Below, one piece after another: positions 34,976-46,507 of a DNA stretch of 64,000 nt. The position numbers and the translations under genes are program-made. The stretch lies in assembly GCA_021234155.1 (NCBI GenBank), contig JAJEKV010000292.1, positions 314,001 through 378,000 of the forward strand. The letters are read 5' to 3'. Source of the DNA: Isoetes taiwanensis (Eukaryota; Streptophyta; Lycopodiopsida; Isoetales; Isoetaceae). A model generated the notes under the pieces. The model was not told the DNA's origin, searched no databases, and saw nothing but the letters and a program-made list of their open reading frames with translations. Position 1 is the first letter of the stretch; each line of letters starts with the position of its first letter.

Positions 34976-35308
34976 CTGAGTTGTCTGGGCGTCTAATTGA
35001 ATGTGTTGGTGGTGATGGAGTTGTTGTTGGCCGAGATGGAGGGGTTGTTGGTTGAGATGGACTTGGGGTTGGACTACTTGGGGTTGGTGGAGAGGGCTCA
35101 TCGTACTTAAACACTTCAATTGCATTTAAAATTGGCGAGAGAGTAGAATTGCTCGTGGGAACCACAGTCATGGTTAAGGTAGCTTGAGATAGAACTTGAT
35201 CATAGCCACCAGTAAAGGTTGTCCAGATGACATACCAGTCCCCTGCATACCTGAGATTCAAATAAGTGTCTTGTTTCTCGTCATTGAGTTGAGCATATAT
35301 ATAAAACA
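34976..35308 (-). pseudogene. Malectin-like domain exon with proline-rich linker
   Basis: Minus strand reads VFYIYAQLNDEKQDTYLNLR, then VVPTSNSTLSPILNAIEVF, the conserved end of plant malectin-like domains (TSNSTLPPILNA.E.F), followed by about 45 residues of Pro/Ser/Thr repeats (PSPPTPSSPTPSPSQPTTPP) and the splice donor CAG-GTATGCC at 34,975. In receptor-like kinases this linker leads to a membrane helix and kinase; neither is present below 34,976. The exon's upstream side is cut exactly at the Helitron end (35,309), so the domain is truncated. Confidence 0.78.
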
Positions 35309-35337
35309 CTAGTAATGTTTGCCCGGCGTTGCCGGGC
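35309..35337 (-). mobile_element. Helitron 3' terminus
   Basis: Minus strand: hairpin GCCCGGC-AAC-GCCGGGC (35,337-35,321), then AAACATTA and the terminal CTAG (35,312-35,309), followed by host T. A short GC-rich hairpin about 10 bases before CTAG, with insertion between A and T, is the diagnostic 3' end of Helitron rolling-circle transposons. The body extends to higher coordinates; I could not find the 5' TC end. Confidence 0.82.
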
Positions 35338-35440
35338 ATAAGTACAAATGCAAGTTAACTTAAGATATTTAGTTGGATTAAGCAAATTTATACATTGGCT
35401 ATGTATACACTTGGATTTCAATAAAGACTGCTCAGATTAT

Positions 35441-35630
35441 TTACCTTTACAATTCATTGTCTATCTCATCTTATGTAATTATTTTCATGCATTTGTTTAT
35501 TGCTTAGATTAGTTACCTTGCATATGGCATCTTATGTAATTATTTCTCATGCATTTGGCTCGCTACCTTTAGAATTCATTGTATATGTTATCTTATGCAA
35601 TTACTTTTGTGCATTTTTGTTATTTCCCTC
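35441..35630. repeat. Imperfect tandem repeat inside the Helitron
   Basis: Three loose units of about 60-75 bp share ATCTTATGTAATTATT then CATGCATTTG and TTACCTTTA.AATTCATTG. They lie just inside the Helitron end. Confidence 0.6.
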
Positions 35631-35817
35631 CCTTAAGTCCATTTGCCTTAGAGAGAGAATATCATGTACAACTTCAAGGACGACGCACAAACAAAAGCTT
35701 TTCTTACTTCTAAGTGAAGAGAGGCTTGACTATGTTGCTGCAAGTTTTTTCAACCTGTACACATCATTCGAACTATCAGCGTAATGGGAATGTAATCGTT
35801 GTTGCAAGGTCGTCTTC

Positions 35818-35980
35818 CCTAGTTATACACATTTGGTTATTTTTATTGTTGTTGTAGGGTTGTTTCTTCCTAGTTATACACAATTCTTTTCCCCTAGTTA
35901 TACACGTTTGATTATTTTTATTGTTGTTGCATGGTTGTTTCTCCCTAGTTATGCACATTCTTTTCCCCTAGTTATACACA
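35818..35980. repeat. 75-bp tandem repeat
   Basis: CCTAGTTATACAC starts at 35,818, 35,893 and about 35,967; each unit includes TATTTTTATTGTTGTTG and TTCTTTTCCCC. Confidence 0.82.
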
Positions 35981-36950
35981 TCATGTGAACAAAATGGAAA
36001 ATGTGATCATAGCCTGTAGCAGAATATAATAACCACAACTGTGGTTACTGTCCACCTTCAACTACCCACTAAGCGCTTGAATTGCAACTTCCAGTTATGG
36101 TCAACACATGTTGGACACTCTAATGCCCGATCTACTGCATCATTACGTCATGTGAGGCATCCCATCTATCTACCTTGTGAGATCCACCTTATACAAAGAC
36201 AACTGATGTATATAAACTAAAGCCCTTACCAAATTACATCCTAGAAGTGAAAATCTGTAGATGAAACGAAAGTAGATCCTTTGTCCTATGTCTCCTTTTC
36301 CATTTACATCGGTTTCTTTTTACATCCCTTAGAGCTAGCTCATCATGTTGCTTCATTCTAATGTCTGCATATTTGGATCCCCAAGATATCAATTTACTCA
36401 TATCAAAATTATGAATTGAAAATATGGAACATGATACTTACATAGAAGGATATTAGAGCATATCCATTCATGTATCTTGGTTTCTCGTGGAATGGCATAT
36501 ATACTTGCATTTCATATCGCGTATAGATGACACTGTTTGTGCATAACCTTTTCTGTATTTTCAGACACAAAACAAATATCTAACTTTCAAAGATTAGAGC
36601 ACTGGAAGACATGGATCAACTTTCTCATCTATAAGATGAATTGGAATATCTAAGGAAACATTTCAATTTATAAAGGGTTTAGGATTGACTTGTGTAGATG
36701 CAGTATCCACATATGAATTTCTTTACTTTTTAAGTTTGTGCTAGAATTTTCAAGAGCGACTATGAATAAAAACATATATAAATGAAATAGCCTTGAAGAA
36801 AGTATACATGGAAAATTATCTCTCCCTTTCAAATAGTTGGGAGATGTTGTTAACCTTTTTATATAACAAACTGGCATGTTCTTCATCTATCTAGAATATA
36901 ATCACAACGAATGCTAATGGTAGAACGCGAAGACATTTTGGAGTATTGTA

Positions 36951-37420
36951 AGCAACGAGAGAAGCTTGTAATGATGATAAAATGAAAGTTAAAATGTAAG
37001 AACCTAAAATGCCCGCACATTTCATAACCAAGATGCAAACCGCCCACAATAGAGCGGGGAAGATGGACGAAAAAGAAAGAAGCTGCCCCGGGAGAAAGAA
37101 ACTTACTAAAGAAATCGGTGTTGTTAAATGCCACCGTAAGCCCATGAGCAAGACTTTCAAAGCATTTCGACTCCAAAGCAAGATTCTATAAGCAACAGAG
37201 AAACTTGTAATAATGAAATCGGATAGGAAGAAACTAAAAAGCCCACTGCGCAACACTATGGCTTCATATGCAACCAAGATGGAGAGAGAGAGATTCGATT
37301 CCGGGAAAATAAACTTACCAAAGACATCAGTGGAGTTGATGCTATCGTGCCGTCTAAGAGAACAACTTCAATGAAGAACCATACGGTCTGCAAGGCATGC
37401 TTCTTTTATGTATAACAGAT
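36951..37420. repeat. 240-bp tandem duplication with exon-like ends
   Basis: AGCAACGAGAGAAGCTTGTAA at 36,951 recurs as AGCAACAGAGAAACTTGTAA at 37,191; the later CCGGGAGAAAGAAACTTAC recurs as CCGGGAAAATAAACTTAC. Both copies carry a minus-strand GTAAGTTT donor-like site after AACACCGATTTCTTT or AACTCCACTGATGTCTTTG, so each may hold one exon and its intron start. Not identified. Confidence 0.6.
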
Positions 37421-38289
37421 CCATGTTAACAACTAACATGCATATCTCCTCGCCATCCGCAAGAACCAACACCGCTATTCGGCCCGATCAAAGCCGATAT
37501 CCCGTTGAACAACCATGGCATGCATAGGGACACCAACGCCATTCTTATTCTGAAACGAAGAGTGCACCCCAGGCGGTGCAACTCGAGATAAAGCGAAATA
37601 AAATGCCCAATCAGGTGGAATCCATTTGCAGAGGTCACCAAGCAAAAGGATGTAGAATAAATGGACCCATCCATGAAACAAACCTTATCATGCGCTCATG
37701 CCTTCTAAAAATCCCCTTTTGCGAGAACAAAAATTGACTTGCGGAAAAACATGTGATCGACATACATCCGCGTGACCTACATACATCGTGACACGTGATC
37801 GGCTAAGAGCTTGGAGATTCTTCAAAAATCGTGAAGAAATGCGTGATGCTCAAAATCGTCAAGCCTTTGATGCGACTTCTATGGCTTACGTGGAATCCAG
37901 ATTTTGTTGTTCGGATGGCTTTTTGAAAACAAATCTAAAAAACGGATCTCTCAAGCCTATCATGCTCTTCTTTAAGAATCCGTGAAGAAATCGTGATGCC
38001 CGTGATGCCGCCCCGCTTCTATGGCCTCTGTGGAGTATGCCGCTTCTATGGCTTCGTGGGAGTATCCGGATGGCTTAGAAGATAGAGTTGTATCGAGCAA
38101 GTGTGGCGGGCTTTCCCAAGATAAGGCATCCATGGAAATCGGCCTCAAAATGAAAATATTTTGATATGTCCAATTTTTGGAATTCGGAAATCTTTTCCGG
38201 CAGCCAAAATATTAAAAACCTTCGAAAAACCAACCCAAAAAAAATTCTAAAAAGTTTTCGGAACCCCGGAAAAACCAAATTTAAACAAT

Positions 38290-39415
38290 AGGATTCGCAC
38301 ATCAGTGGCAACTCGTGTTCTTAGCTCCATGAAGTAAAGATAAACAGCCAACTTGGAAGAGAGTGTTCCCAAGTTGACAGTATAGTTGAAGGAAGAAACG
38401 TTGAGTCCTTCGAAGGCCGACGACATCACCTTGGGAGGAGGTTGGTTGAGCATGTCAGTGGTGGTAATAGTAAGATTGGTCGTTATAGCAATAGCATGGG
38501 GTGGAGGATCATTCTCGAGAAACCATCTTCGATCATATTTATCATCAGGGTATCTGCAAGGCAAATAGGATCACTGGATAAATAACTTACATGCTTATAT
38601 TTTATTTATTTTATTTATTTTTGGAGAACAAAATAAATTCTATATATTCTATGTATGCGTGAAATCACATACTCAAGGTAGCCGGCCCGAGCTTGCACCA
38701 AGGCTCCCAAATGCGTGTGAAGGAAAACGCTGCTTTGCCTGTAGAATCCGGTGGGAAGGGTTCTAAGTTTGAGACCGTAAATAAAAGGGACATTAGTAGA
38801 TAAATCAACGCGAGGAGAGAACAGCTAACGCCGGAGCTTTGATTTGATGGAAAAAACAAGACCGAGGTACATAGGTTGATCAACGCTAATTCGGTGCATT
38901 TGAACTGCTTTGAACCACCGCCCATCGGCCCAAGAAAGAGTGAAATTAAACGAAGGCCGGTTAAGGCCATCGTAGTTGGCATATAGTAAAAAGGATGCCC
39001 GGATCGAGTACTTGAGATTTTTCCAACCGGCAAAACGAAAGCAGCTTACTATTGAGAACTGGGAAGTACCTTAGAGTGGTCGACTCATCGCGATACATTA
39101 CCGTAAACCACCGTGTTAGAGCACGAGTCTATGTAGTTTCCATCCGTTACCCATTGAATTCACATTCTTGGGGTCTAGATATGGGTTGTAGTGCACCACG
39201 TCAATGCTCGAAATCCCGCATAGTTTCTTATTATATGATATCGGATCTAAATGAATAGTTGTGAGACTTAAACATGGTATACTTGCCTGTTTGGGCTGAA
39301 ACGACCTGGGAAAGGATCGGGAATGCCCAAAGACAAAACTCCGATGAGCTTGGTCATCATTTTCAGACTTGGACCTTTCCCCATTGGAGGACTAGAGATA
39401 TTATAGCTGTTTGAA
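38290..39415 (-). pseudogene. Malectin-like domain gene fragment, three exons
   Basis: Minus strand. Exon 1 (39,415 to about 39,310) is leader-like: MGKGPSLKMMTKLIGVLSLG, and in a second frame VVSAQT. Exon 2 (about 39,210-38,673): SIDVVHYNPYLDPKN, VTDGNYIDSCSNTVVYGN, DESTTLRYFP, FLYANYDGLNRPSFNFTLSW, NVPFIYGLKLRTLPTGFYRQ, GYLE. Exon 3 (38,553 to about 38,290): YPDDKYDRRWF, PPPKVMSSAFEGLNVSSFNY, YLYFMEL. The order and words match the malectin-like ectodomain of plant receptor kinases; the E-YPDDKYDR join across the intron is correct. Exons 1 and 2 need frameshifts, possibly from consensus errors. No kinase follows. The last part overlaps in homology the exon at 34,976-35,308, so these are two copies or a rearranged gene. 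Confidence 0.78.
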
Positions 39416-41113
39416 CGTGCATTTCCAGCCAGTTACGTCGTGCATATTGGTGGACCATTGAATACTTTAACTCGCACTAAATGGCCATTCGATACACATT
39501 CGATACACAATTGGCCTTTGAAATTCTGAAAAGCCTAACTCTCGTTGGCTATTGGCTGCTTTAGATGGGCCATCGTCATTGTAATCATCGTGATCATCAT
39601 CGTCATCATCTAGACATATATAATGCAGCTTGTTATTTTTCATTGTTTTTGTCCCACCCGATTTTTTCCGCGCCGCAATACATTTTAATCTTTTTGTTGC
39701 CACGTTTTTTCTTGGGACGATCTGTTGCATCTATTCTTGACGCCTGGCAGGGGCCTCGTCCTGACAAGATATGATCCTGTTGTATGCATCCATTCCGAGC
39801 TACATCATCGGCAATGCATAAGCTCCTCCACCAACAATCCGGTAGTCTCTGTTCCCTTTTCGATATTTTGTTTTACGGCAAAACGGTATTTTGTTTTCGT
39901 GCACTCCGTCACCGCCTTGCACCTTTTACGGAGGCAATAATCCAGCTCCTCTATTGATCTGTACAAATTTCCGACGATTCGTGGCAAATTTTGGGGAGCA
40001 ACAGGAAAAAAAAAATCTGGCAGAAAAGCAGCCATTTCCTTTCGAGGCCGTAAGTTGGCTTTCAAATCTTCAGGCCGGCATAGCGATGGAGATTTCCTTC
40101 CTTTCTTGCATCCTTGAACCCGAGCAAAGCTGCAAGCCATGTCCGCAGCAAGAAGGAGGCGTTTTGCGGGCTTATGAATTTATTACATAAGCGACACGCT
40201 CTCCTTCAAAGGCATCAAATCCGGTGGCTAGAAAAGAAGAAAAAGAGGCACAAACCTGATGGAAAGGTTTTGCGGATGATGTCTCAAATCACTATCTGAA
40301 TGGGGAAGTTTATTGTAGACCCACTTATTCGCCTGAGGGTTGCATATAGATAATGCATTGCCGATGATGTAGCTCTGTTTAGCCAATACACTTAAGTCCC
40401 TACTGCGCTGCCTTGGAAATATCGTCCTTTATGCATCAAATATTTTGGGATGAGCAGGCTTCCATTTTTGTAGGCGTGATCATACCTTGTGAATTCCTCG
40501 GTTTTTAAGTGCGCATGGAACTCAAAAAGCAAGGAAGAGGCGAGGTTTGGCTTGGCAAATCTCCATGTAAGATTTTGTATTTAGAATATGGTTCATAGCC
40601 TACAATCCTCATATAAAAGCCAAAGGAGTTCTGAGGGTTTGCTTTTGCATGCCCTCATAACAGAGCAGTTGAATTTATGGGATTGACTTGACATGCTTTT
40701 TGTTGTGATTATATGTTTGACAATTCATAAAAGTGACGATAAGAACATCATTACCCTTTGCAAATATATGTGAATTTTGGCGAAGGTTCTTTATGAACTT
40801 GAGCCAATGGCATAGGAATAGTTTTTTTTGTTTTAATTGCTAACGGATCACAAGTGCTTAGAGTTCCTTTCATGATTTTGGACTAGGCTGCAGCCATACA
40901 AGCGCTTCTAAAAGTGCATATGATGTAACTTATCTACGGTTCTTAGTTTATCGGAGATATAACTTTCAAAAGCGGGGTATCAAATTGACCTAAAGTCATG
41001 ATTAAAATCAAGGATGCAGTTTTTCTTTTATTCTTCATGCTATCGTGGTGGTAAGGTGACCCGGCAAATTTGAAGAAGTATTGGAATCTAAAGACGGTTT
41101 GATCCATTGCCCG
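39416..41113. other. No gene recognised; Asp-rich microsatellite and dispersed repeat
   Basis: ATC/GTC triplets at 39,585-39,612 give a poly-Asp run in the minus frame. From about 40,220 to 40,660 lies one copy of a dispersed repeat also found at 42,960-43,240 and 44,270-44,450. No protein family recognised. Confidence 0.4.
40220..40660. repeat. Dispersed repeat, copy 1
   Basis: Shares GGAAGTTTATTGTAGACCCA, CTTTATGCATCAAATATTTT and GTGATCATAC with 42,960-43,240, and GGCTTGGCAAATCTCCATG then GATTTTGTATTTAGAATATG with 44,330-44,450. It has TTTTGCGGATGATG where copy 2 has TTTTGCAGATGATG. Confidence 0.78.
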
Positions 41114-42116
41114 TGTTGACACTACCGGATAACTCTTATGCATGTTACTAACACGTGGAAGCTTATGCGGTACATTTTGATAGCTGGCGGGGGCATGCGA
41201 TGTGTTTATAGTTATCTTTGTGTCATCTTGTTATCGGATCACGTGGCTTCCATGTATATAGCCTCCTCGGGGAGGCATTACTTGTTACGTAGGTACTTGA
41301 TGGTTTGATGTGAATACAAATCCGGAATTTTGGTACTAAAATTTTGGTGCGGGCCTCGAAACAAGTCATTCCTCCCGTGTATAAGCTTATGCTTATTTAT
41401 AGATGCTTTGTGAGTGCTTTGGTGAGGTGGGCGAAAGATATTGGTATGGGACAATATCCTCACGTCTAAACGATCCGATGAAAAGCGAGTATCCATTGTG
41501 GAGGCGATGCTCCTTGTTATTCTGATATCTTAGGTAATCTTGGGGTGAAACCTTGTAAGTCTTTGCAGGGAGTTTTATCACGGGGCATGATATTGGATGG
41601 CGTGGCTTGTCTAGTTAAAACGAGAGGTACTTGTGGGAGGTGATGCTTGTCGCTAGTATGGGGACGGTGGCATCTGGAACAGCGGTCCCGGTAACTTCGG
41701 CGTTCTTAGGATGCCCTGCAGTTTCTCCCGATCTTTGGATCCACCGGGCGGGGTTCTAGGCGACGTCTTGTCTAGATATGGCGGGGTGTGTACGCTGGCG
41801 AGGGATACTATGGTGCGTGTGGTGGATTCCATATGTGTAATGTTCTTACTTGATCCGTCCGTCGTTGCTTCATGTTGACACTATTGGATAACTCTTATGC
41901 ATGTTACTAACACGTGGGAGCTTGTGCAGGCTATGTGATAATTTGGGAGGGGCATACGTGTGTTTATAGTTATCTTTGTGTCATCTTGTTATCTGTCATT
42001 GGCTTTCATGTATATATATAGCCACCGTGGGGAGGCGTGCTTGTACAGGTTGTACTACGATGGTTTGATGTGAATACAAATCAAAATTTTTGGTACTAAA
42101 ATTTTGGTTCGTAACA
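41114..42116 (+). mobile_element. Short LTR pair (TRIM-like) element
   Basis: Direct repeats 41,114-41,363 and 41,873-42,116, both starting TGTTGACACTA and ending AACA, with ATAACTCTTATGCATGTTAC, a TATATAGCC box and GTACTAAAATTTTGG inside. The 510-bp interior codes for nothing recognisable. Length and terminal TGTT/AACA suit a non-autonomous LTR element. No convincing primer site, polypurine tract or target duplication was found, so duplication by another route is possible. Confidence 0.55.
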
Positions 42117-42959
42117 GGGCAGCTAGGCTCTAGATACGATGAGCGCATGTTTCTTGAATAAAAGGTTCCAGCTGGGTGTCGGATAGAATGCCCTCGACAT
42201 TGACATCAGATTGGTTTGCATAAGTACCTATCTCTGATGCGAAATTAGAAATATATACGAGCAAATTGAATCTGCCTCACTTGGTTGATAAGCATAGTTG
42301 AGTTTCTAAAAATGAAAGCAGAGGATGCCGCGGTGGCGAGATCCAAGCATGACTCTTGGCGGTACCATAAATTCACGTATAAATTAATCAGTGGCTGGCT
42401 CGTAAAGAAAAAAAAAAAAGAAAAAGGAAAGAAATGAACCTTCGTGGGTTAATAAATTGCTGACTTGCCCAAGTCCACGAGGTTCATGTTTGCGTCTTTG
42501 TCCTTGTTTCAATCGAGTTTTTCATTATAATTGTGTAGATTCGTTCGATATTTAAGTAAAAGAATTCGAGATCTTGACAGTGACGTGGTATGGCTATATT
42601 TGGGAATGATCTATTAGGAAATTGGGTATGTCACTCATTCTATATGCCTCCTATATGCACTGGATTTGTTGCCCTAACTTTTGGAATATGGGTGTATAAA
42701 GTTATACTAAAACTTTAGAATCAAATCACGTTCACCTGCCCTAAAAAGTTGAACCTAGGGCATAAAAGAGGACGCTCCTAGAAGTTGAACTTAGGCAAGA
42801 TCGTAGGGCATAAAAGAGGACGCTCCTAGAAGTTGAACTTAGGCAAGAAACAAGAAGAAATGTTGAGGGCAAGATTGTAGCAAATGAATCCAATGCTCTG
42901 CTCCTGCCTGAAAAGCGGATCTGGTAAATATCTATTTCATAATTTCCTACATTTTAAGG

Positions 42960-43240
42960 CGCGGCACAAACTGTTGGAAAGGGTTTTGCAGATGATGTCT
43001 CCAAATCACTATTTGAATCAGGAAGTTTATTGTAGACCCACTTATTCAGCACAAGGTTGCATATATATAATGCTACATGCGCCCATACATTTAGCCAATA
43101 CACTAAGTCCCCTGCAGCGGCCACAGGAAATACCGTCCTTTATGCATCAAATATTTTGGGATGAACAGAGCTTCCATGCACCTGTGGCGTGATCATACAC
43201 TGTGAATTCCTCAGTTTTATTCGTTTTTTAGCATCTTTAT
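42960..43240. repeat. Dispersed repeat, copy 2
   Basis: Matches the left part of copy 1 (40,250-40,510) in the same orientation with many CAG/CGG and small indel differences. Confidence 0.78.
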
Positions 43241-44269
43241 GGGTTTATTTCAAGTTCTATTCAGAGCCATCGATCTGTGGGATATTCCCAGTATTGCGCC
43301 AGATCAATGGCCATTAACATTTTGACCCAAAAACAAAAAACCACTTCCTATGGTGTCGATCGACCACATGGTTGAAGCACAAGAAAAAAACAAAAAAAAA
43401 GCCAATGGTCAAAGATGAAGCCTTCTTCAAGGAACCACACTTGAGTGGACAGAGTCGTCTTTGAGGGATGGATGCCTTATGAAAAACAAATTGGAAGTCT
43501 CTTCCGCACTGGAACTCTCTTCCGGCTCTTGAAGATCCGAAACTTACGCCTTGGCCGCCCCTGAATGCTCCACATATGCATGCATCGTTGCCGTCCGAGG
43601 CCGCTTCCTCGGCAAAGTCAAAAACTGGGATGAAGCCCTACAAAAAGATTGCTTGGGAAGAAAAGCATCCGGGTTTTTCCATTTGTTGACCAAAGGTGCA
43701 ATTTTGCATCCCGAACAAAACGCAAGTGGAAGAGGAATTCCCCACGCTATTAGTCCTGGCTTTGGCGCGATAGCAATCAAGTATTCGGTCGAGCAAGCGG
43801 GGTCTCTTGCGTAGCTGGAACCTCTAGGATGCGCGAAAAGAAAATCAGCGTATTAAGCACGAAGTCTCTTCCGACTTTGAAATTCCACTCCCTATTAGGT
43901 TTGGAGGCATCAAGGCGCCATCGAAATAGCACCTGTTCAAAACCGCCACACCACCCCCGTCTTCAAAACCTCGAGGCACATGTCGGTCTCCGGATCGCAC
44001 TCGAGCAAACTACCCTCACCGGATCGGATTACGCGCCACTGCGCCGGGACCTCTCGGCCCGACAACAAGGCCGCCTTCACATGCTTTCTCATTTGGGACC
44101 TTTCAAACATCCCAAAAAATTCTCTAACTAAGCAACCCAAAATAGCAATAACCATCCAAGCTCCTCTCACATGGCAAATTATACCATTTTTTTATACAAT
44201 ACGATACTCAAATCATAGTCCCCACCATTGCCAGAAAGCCCTCCCCAAATACAAAACGAATTGGGCAAA

Positions 44270-44450
44270 GTATATAGAGTATGCATGGAACTCAAAAAAC
44301 AAGAATTCCTCAGTTTTAGAGTATGCATGGAACTCAAAAAACAAGGAAGAGGCAGGTTTGGCTTGGCAAATCTCCATGTAAGATTTTGTATTTAGAATAT
44401 GGTTCCAATTGTGGCATAGCATAGCCTACAATCCTCACATAAAAGCCATG
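44270..44450. repeat. Dispersed repeat, copy 3
   Basis: Matches the right part of copy 1 (40,505-40,630). It contains an internal duplication of GAGTATGCATGGAACTCAAA at about 44,278 and 44,321. Confidence 0.75.
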
Positions 44451-45204
44451 GAAGAAGGACAAGCAAGGAAGAATGTTATACCCCCGGTTTTTGTTACATA
44501 CAATACATACAACATTTCGATAAGAATTGTTTAGAAGATGGTACTGGCTTCCATTGGCCTTCATAGATTACGTTTGATGCACTCTCTTTTTTAAGCCATG
44601 TCCTTTTTTTGAGGCCATTGTGTTCCTTTTAGACCCTAAGTTAAAAGGTTTTTCATGTTGTTAAAAAATTAGCTGTTTATAATCCATATATAAATGTGTG
44701 TGCCGTAATGTACTGGGATGCATGGTAATTGAATACCCATCAAAGTGCTTCTTTTGCAACAAATGCACACGACTAGTTGCTCATCCCCCCAATGTTCGTA
44801 CTGCAGGAGAGAGAAATGTTCGTGGCGGCCTTGGCCGCCGCGATAAATTTCTTGTAGTAATAATGCATTAGGCCGAGCTTGGGGAAGGGATGTTGAGGTT
44901 AAGAAGTATTTAGTCCGATCATGAATTACTTTTCTTTATCACTTGAATGGTTTTGTTCTCACAAATGTAGGAATATAGCATTTTTATGGTTCATTGCAAT
45001 GTTATGGATATAAGTTTTATCCATAACTGTTTCCACATTTATGGGTCATTGCAATATAAGATAATGTTATACCGTGTGTCTTCAATCTTGCCCTAGATCG
45101 GACGATTCGAGGATTTGATCGACCAGCAGGTGAAGATGATGTGTGCATGTCTTTAGTCAATAATTCATCTGGATCATTTGTTTCAATACGATTCACTCAA
45201 TGGA

Positions 45205-46440
45205 GCAGCCAAAGGTGGAATAGAAAAGGAAAAGGGGAAGGGAAAAGGTAGAAGAAAATGGAGAAAAAGGGAAAAGGGTCAAAGGAAAAGGCCAAAGAAA
45301 AGGGATAAAGGGAAAATAAGAAATAGGAAAATATATAAAACAAAAATGAGAAAAAAAAAGGAAAAATGGAAAATGGGAAGGGGAAAAGGAGGAAAGGGAA
45401 AAAGTGAAAAGGAATGAGAAAATAGAAAAAGGGAAGGTAAAAAAGGACGATGGAGCGAAATTCACTTAATCCAAGCCGGTCAAAAAGGGAAATTGGGGAA
45501 AGGTGAAAAGGACACCATGAAGTGAAAAAGCGAAGAGGAAAAAAAAAAATGTGAAAAGGTAAAGGGAAAAAAGGAAACAATGGGGAAAAAAAAAGAAAGG
45601 AAAATGAAAAAGGAAAAAGAAAAAAAAAGGATAAAAGTCAACAAAGGCCAAAATGAGGAAAGGAGAAAAAAGTAAAAAAGGAACAAAGGAAAAGTTGAAA
45701 AAAGAATAAGCAAAAGGTGGGGGGAAAGGGGGAGGAGGAGGAGTTAAAAGGAAAGGGATAAAAAAGGAAAAAGAACAAATGGAAAAGAAGGGAAAATGTA
45801 AAAAGGTAAAAGTAAAAAGAAAAAAAAAAGGAAAAAAGGTAAAGGGAAAAAATACAATGAAAAAGAGAAAAAAAAAAAAAAAGTAAACGGAAAACAGGAA
45901 AGAAGAGAAAAATAAAAAAAGAAGAAAGAAAAAAATGTGAAAAAGGTAGAGGACAAAAAGAAAGAAAAAGGTAAGGGAAAAATGAAAAGGCAAAAAAGAA
46001 AAGGAAAAAAGGGAAGAAAGAGGAGAGAAAATTGGGCTTATCTTTATAGCCCAAATGAACGTAAAAAAAAAAAAGGAGTGAAAAAGGGCACGCGAACAAA
46101 TAAGAGGGAAAAGGTGGAAGAAGGATTAAAGGGAAGGGAAAATAGGCACGAAAAAAAAGGGAAGAGCAAAAGGGTGGGAAAAGGGAAAGGGAAAATGGTC
46201 ATGGAAAAAAAGCAAGGGAAATCGTGGAGAAAGGAGGAAAAAGGAAGGGAAAAACACTATCGGTAAAAGGGAAAACGAAAAAAAAGAAGAGGGAAAGGAA
46301 AGGGAAGGGGAGGGGAGAAAAAAAAACATGTATGCAAAAAAAGAAGAAAAGAAAAAGAAAAAGAAAAAAGAGAAATGTATAGAGAAAATGGGGAAAAGTG
46401 AAATGCGGGATAGAGCAAAATGGAAAGGGAAAGGGTTTTC
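45205..46440 (+). repeat. 1.2 kb polypurine (GA-rich) tract
   Basis: The plus strand is almost wholly A and G (words such as GGAAAAGGGGAAGG) with brief breaks near 45,455-45,480 and 46,031-46,065. All open frames here are artefacts of composition: Lys/Glu-rich on plus, Phe/Pro-rich on minus. It ends about 40 bases before the Helitron 3' end. Confidence 0.9.
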
Positions 46441-46479
46441 CTTATTGTAGCCCAAAACATTCACATGCTCTCAACTTAC

Positions 46480-46507
46480 GCCCAGCAACGCTGGGCACCA
46501 TTACTAG
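46480..46507 (+). mobile_element. Helitron 3' terminus, opposite orientation
   Basis: Hairpin GCCCAGC-AAC-GCTGGGC (46,480-46,496), then ACCATTA and CTAG (46,504-46,507), followed by host T. It is closely related to the 35,309 end (same loop AAC, same CATTACTAG), but on the plus strand, so the body runs leftwards and may include the polypurine tract. The 5' TC end is not identified. Confidence 0.8.

Larger units (their letters stand above)
42117..45180. other. No gene recognised; repeats
   Basis: Holds a 48-bp tandem duplication (42,757-42,852; AGGGCATAAAAGAGGACGCT), dispersed-repeat copies 2 and 3, a perfect GGCGGCC-TT-GGCCGCC palindrome (44,824-44,839) and an unidentified open frame at 43,551-43,814 starting MAAPECSTYACIVAVRGRFL. 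Confidence 0.45.

Noticed and set aside
36883-37277. Hydrophobic minus-strand frames as a membrane protein
   Set aside because: They cross the two 240-bp units and their apparent introns; hydrophobicity follows T-rich composition.
44824-44839. Perfect GGCGGCC-TT-GGCCGCC palindrome as an operator
   Set aside because: Short, isolated, no gene nearby; chance or part of a repeat.
45193-46464. Long Phe/Pro-rich (minus) and Lys/Glu-rich (plus) open frames
   Set aside because: Pure products of the polypurine tract; no start context, domain or normal composition.
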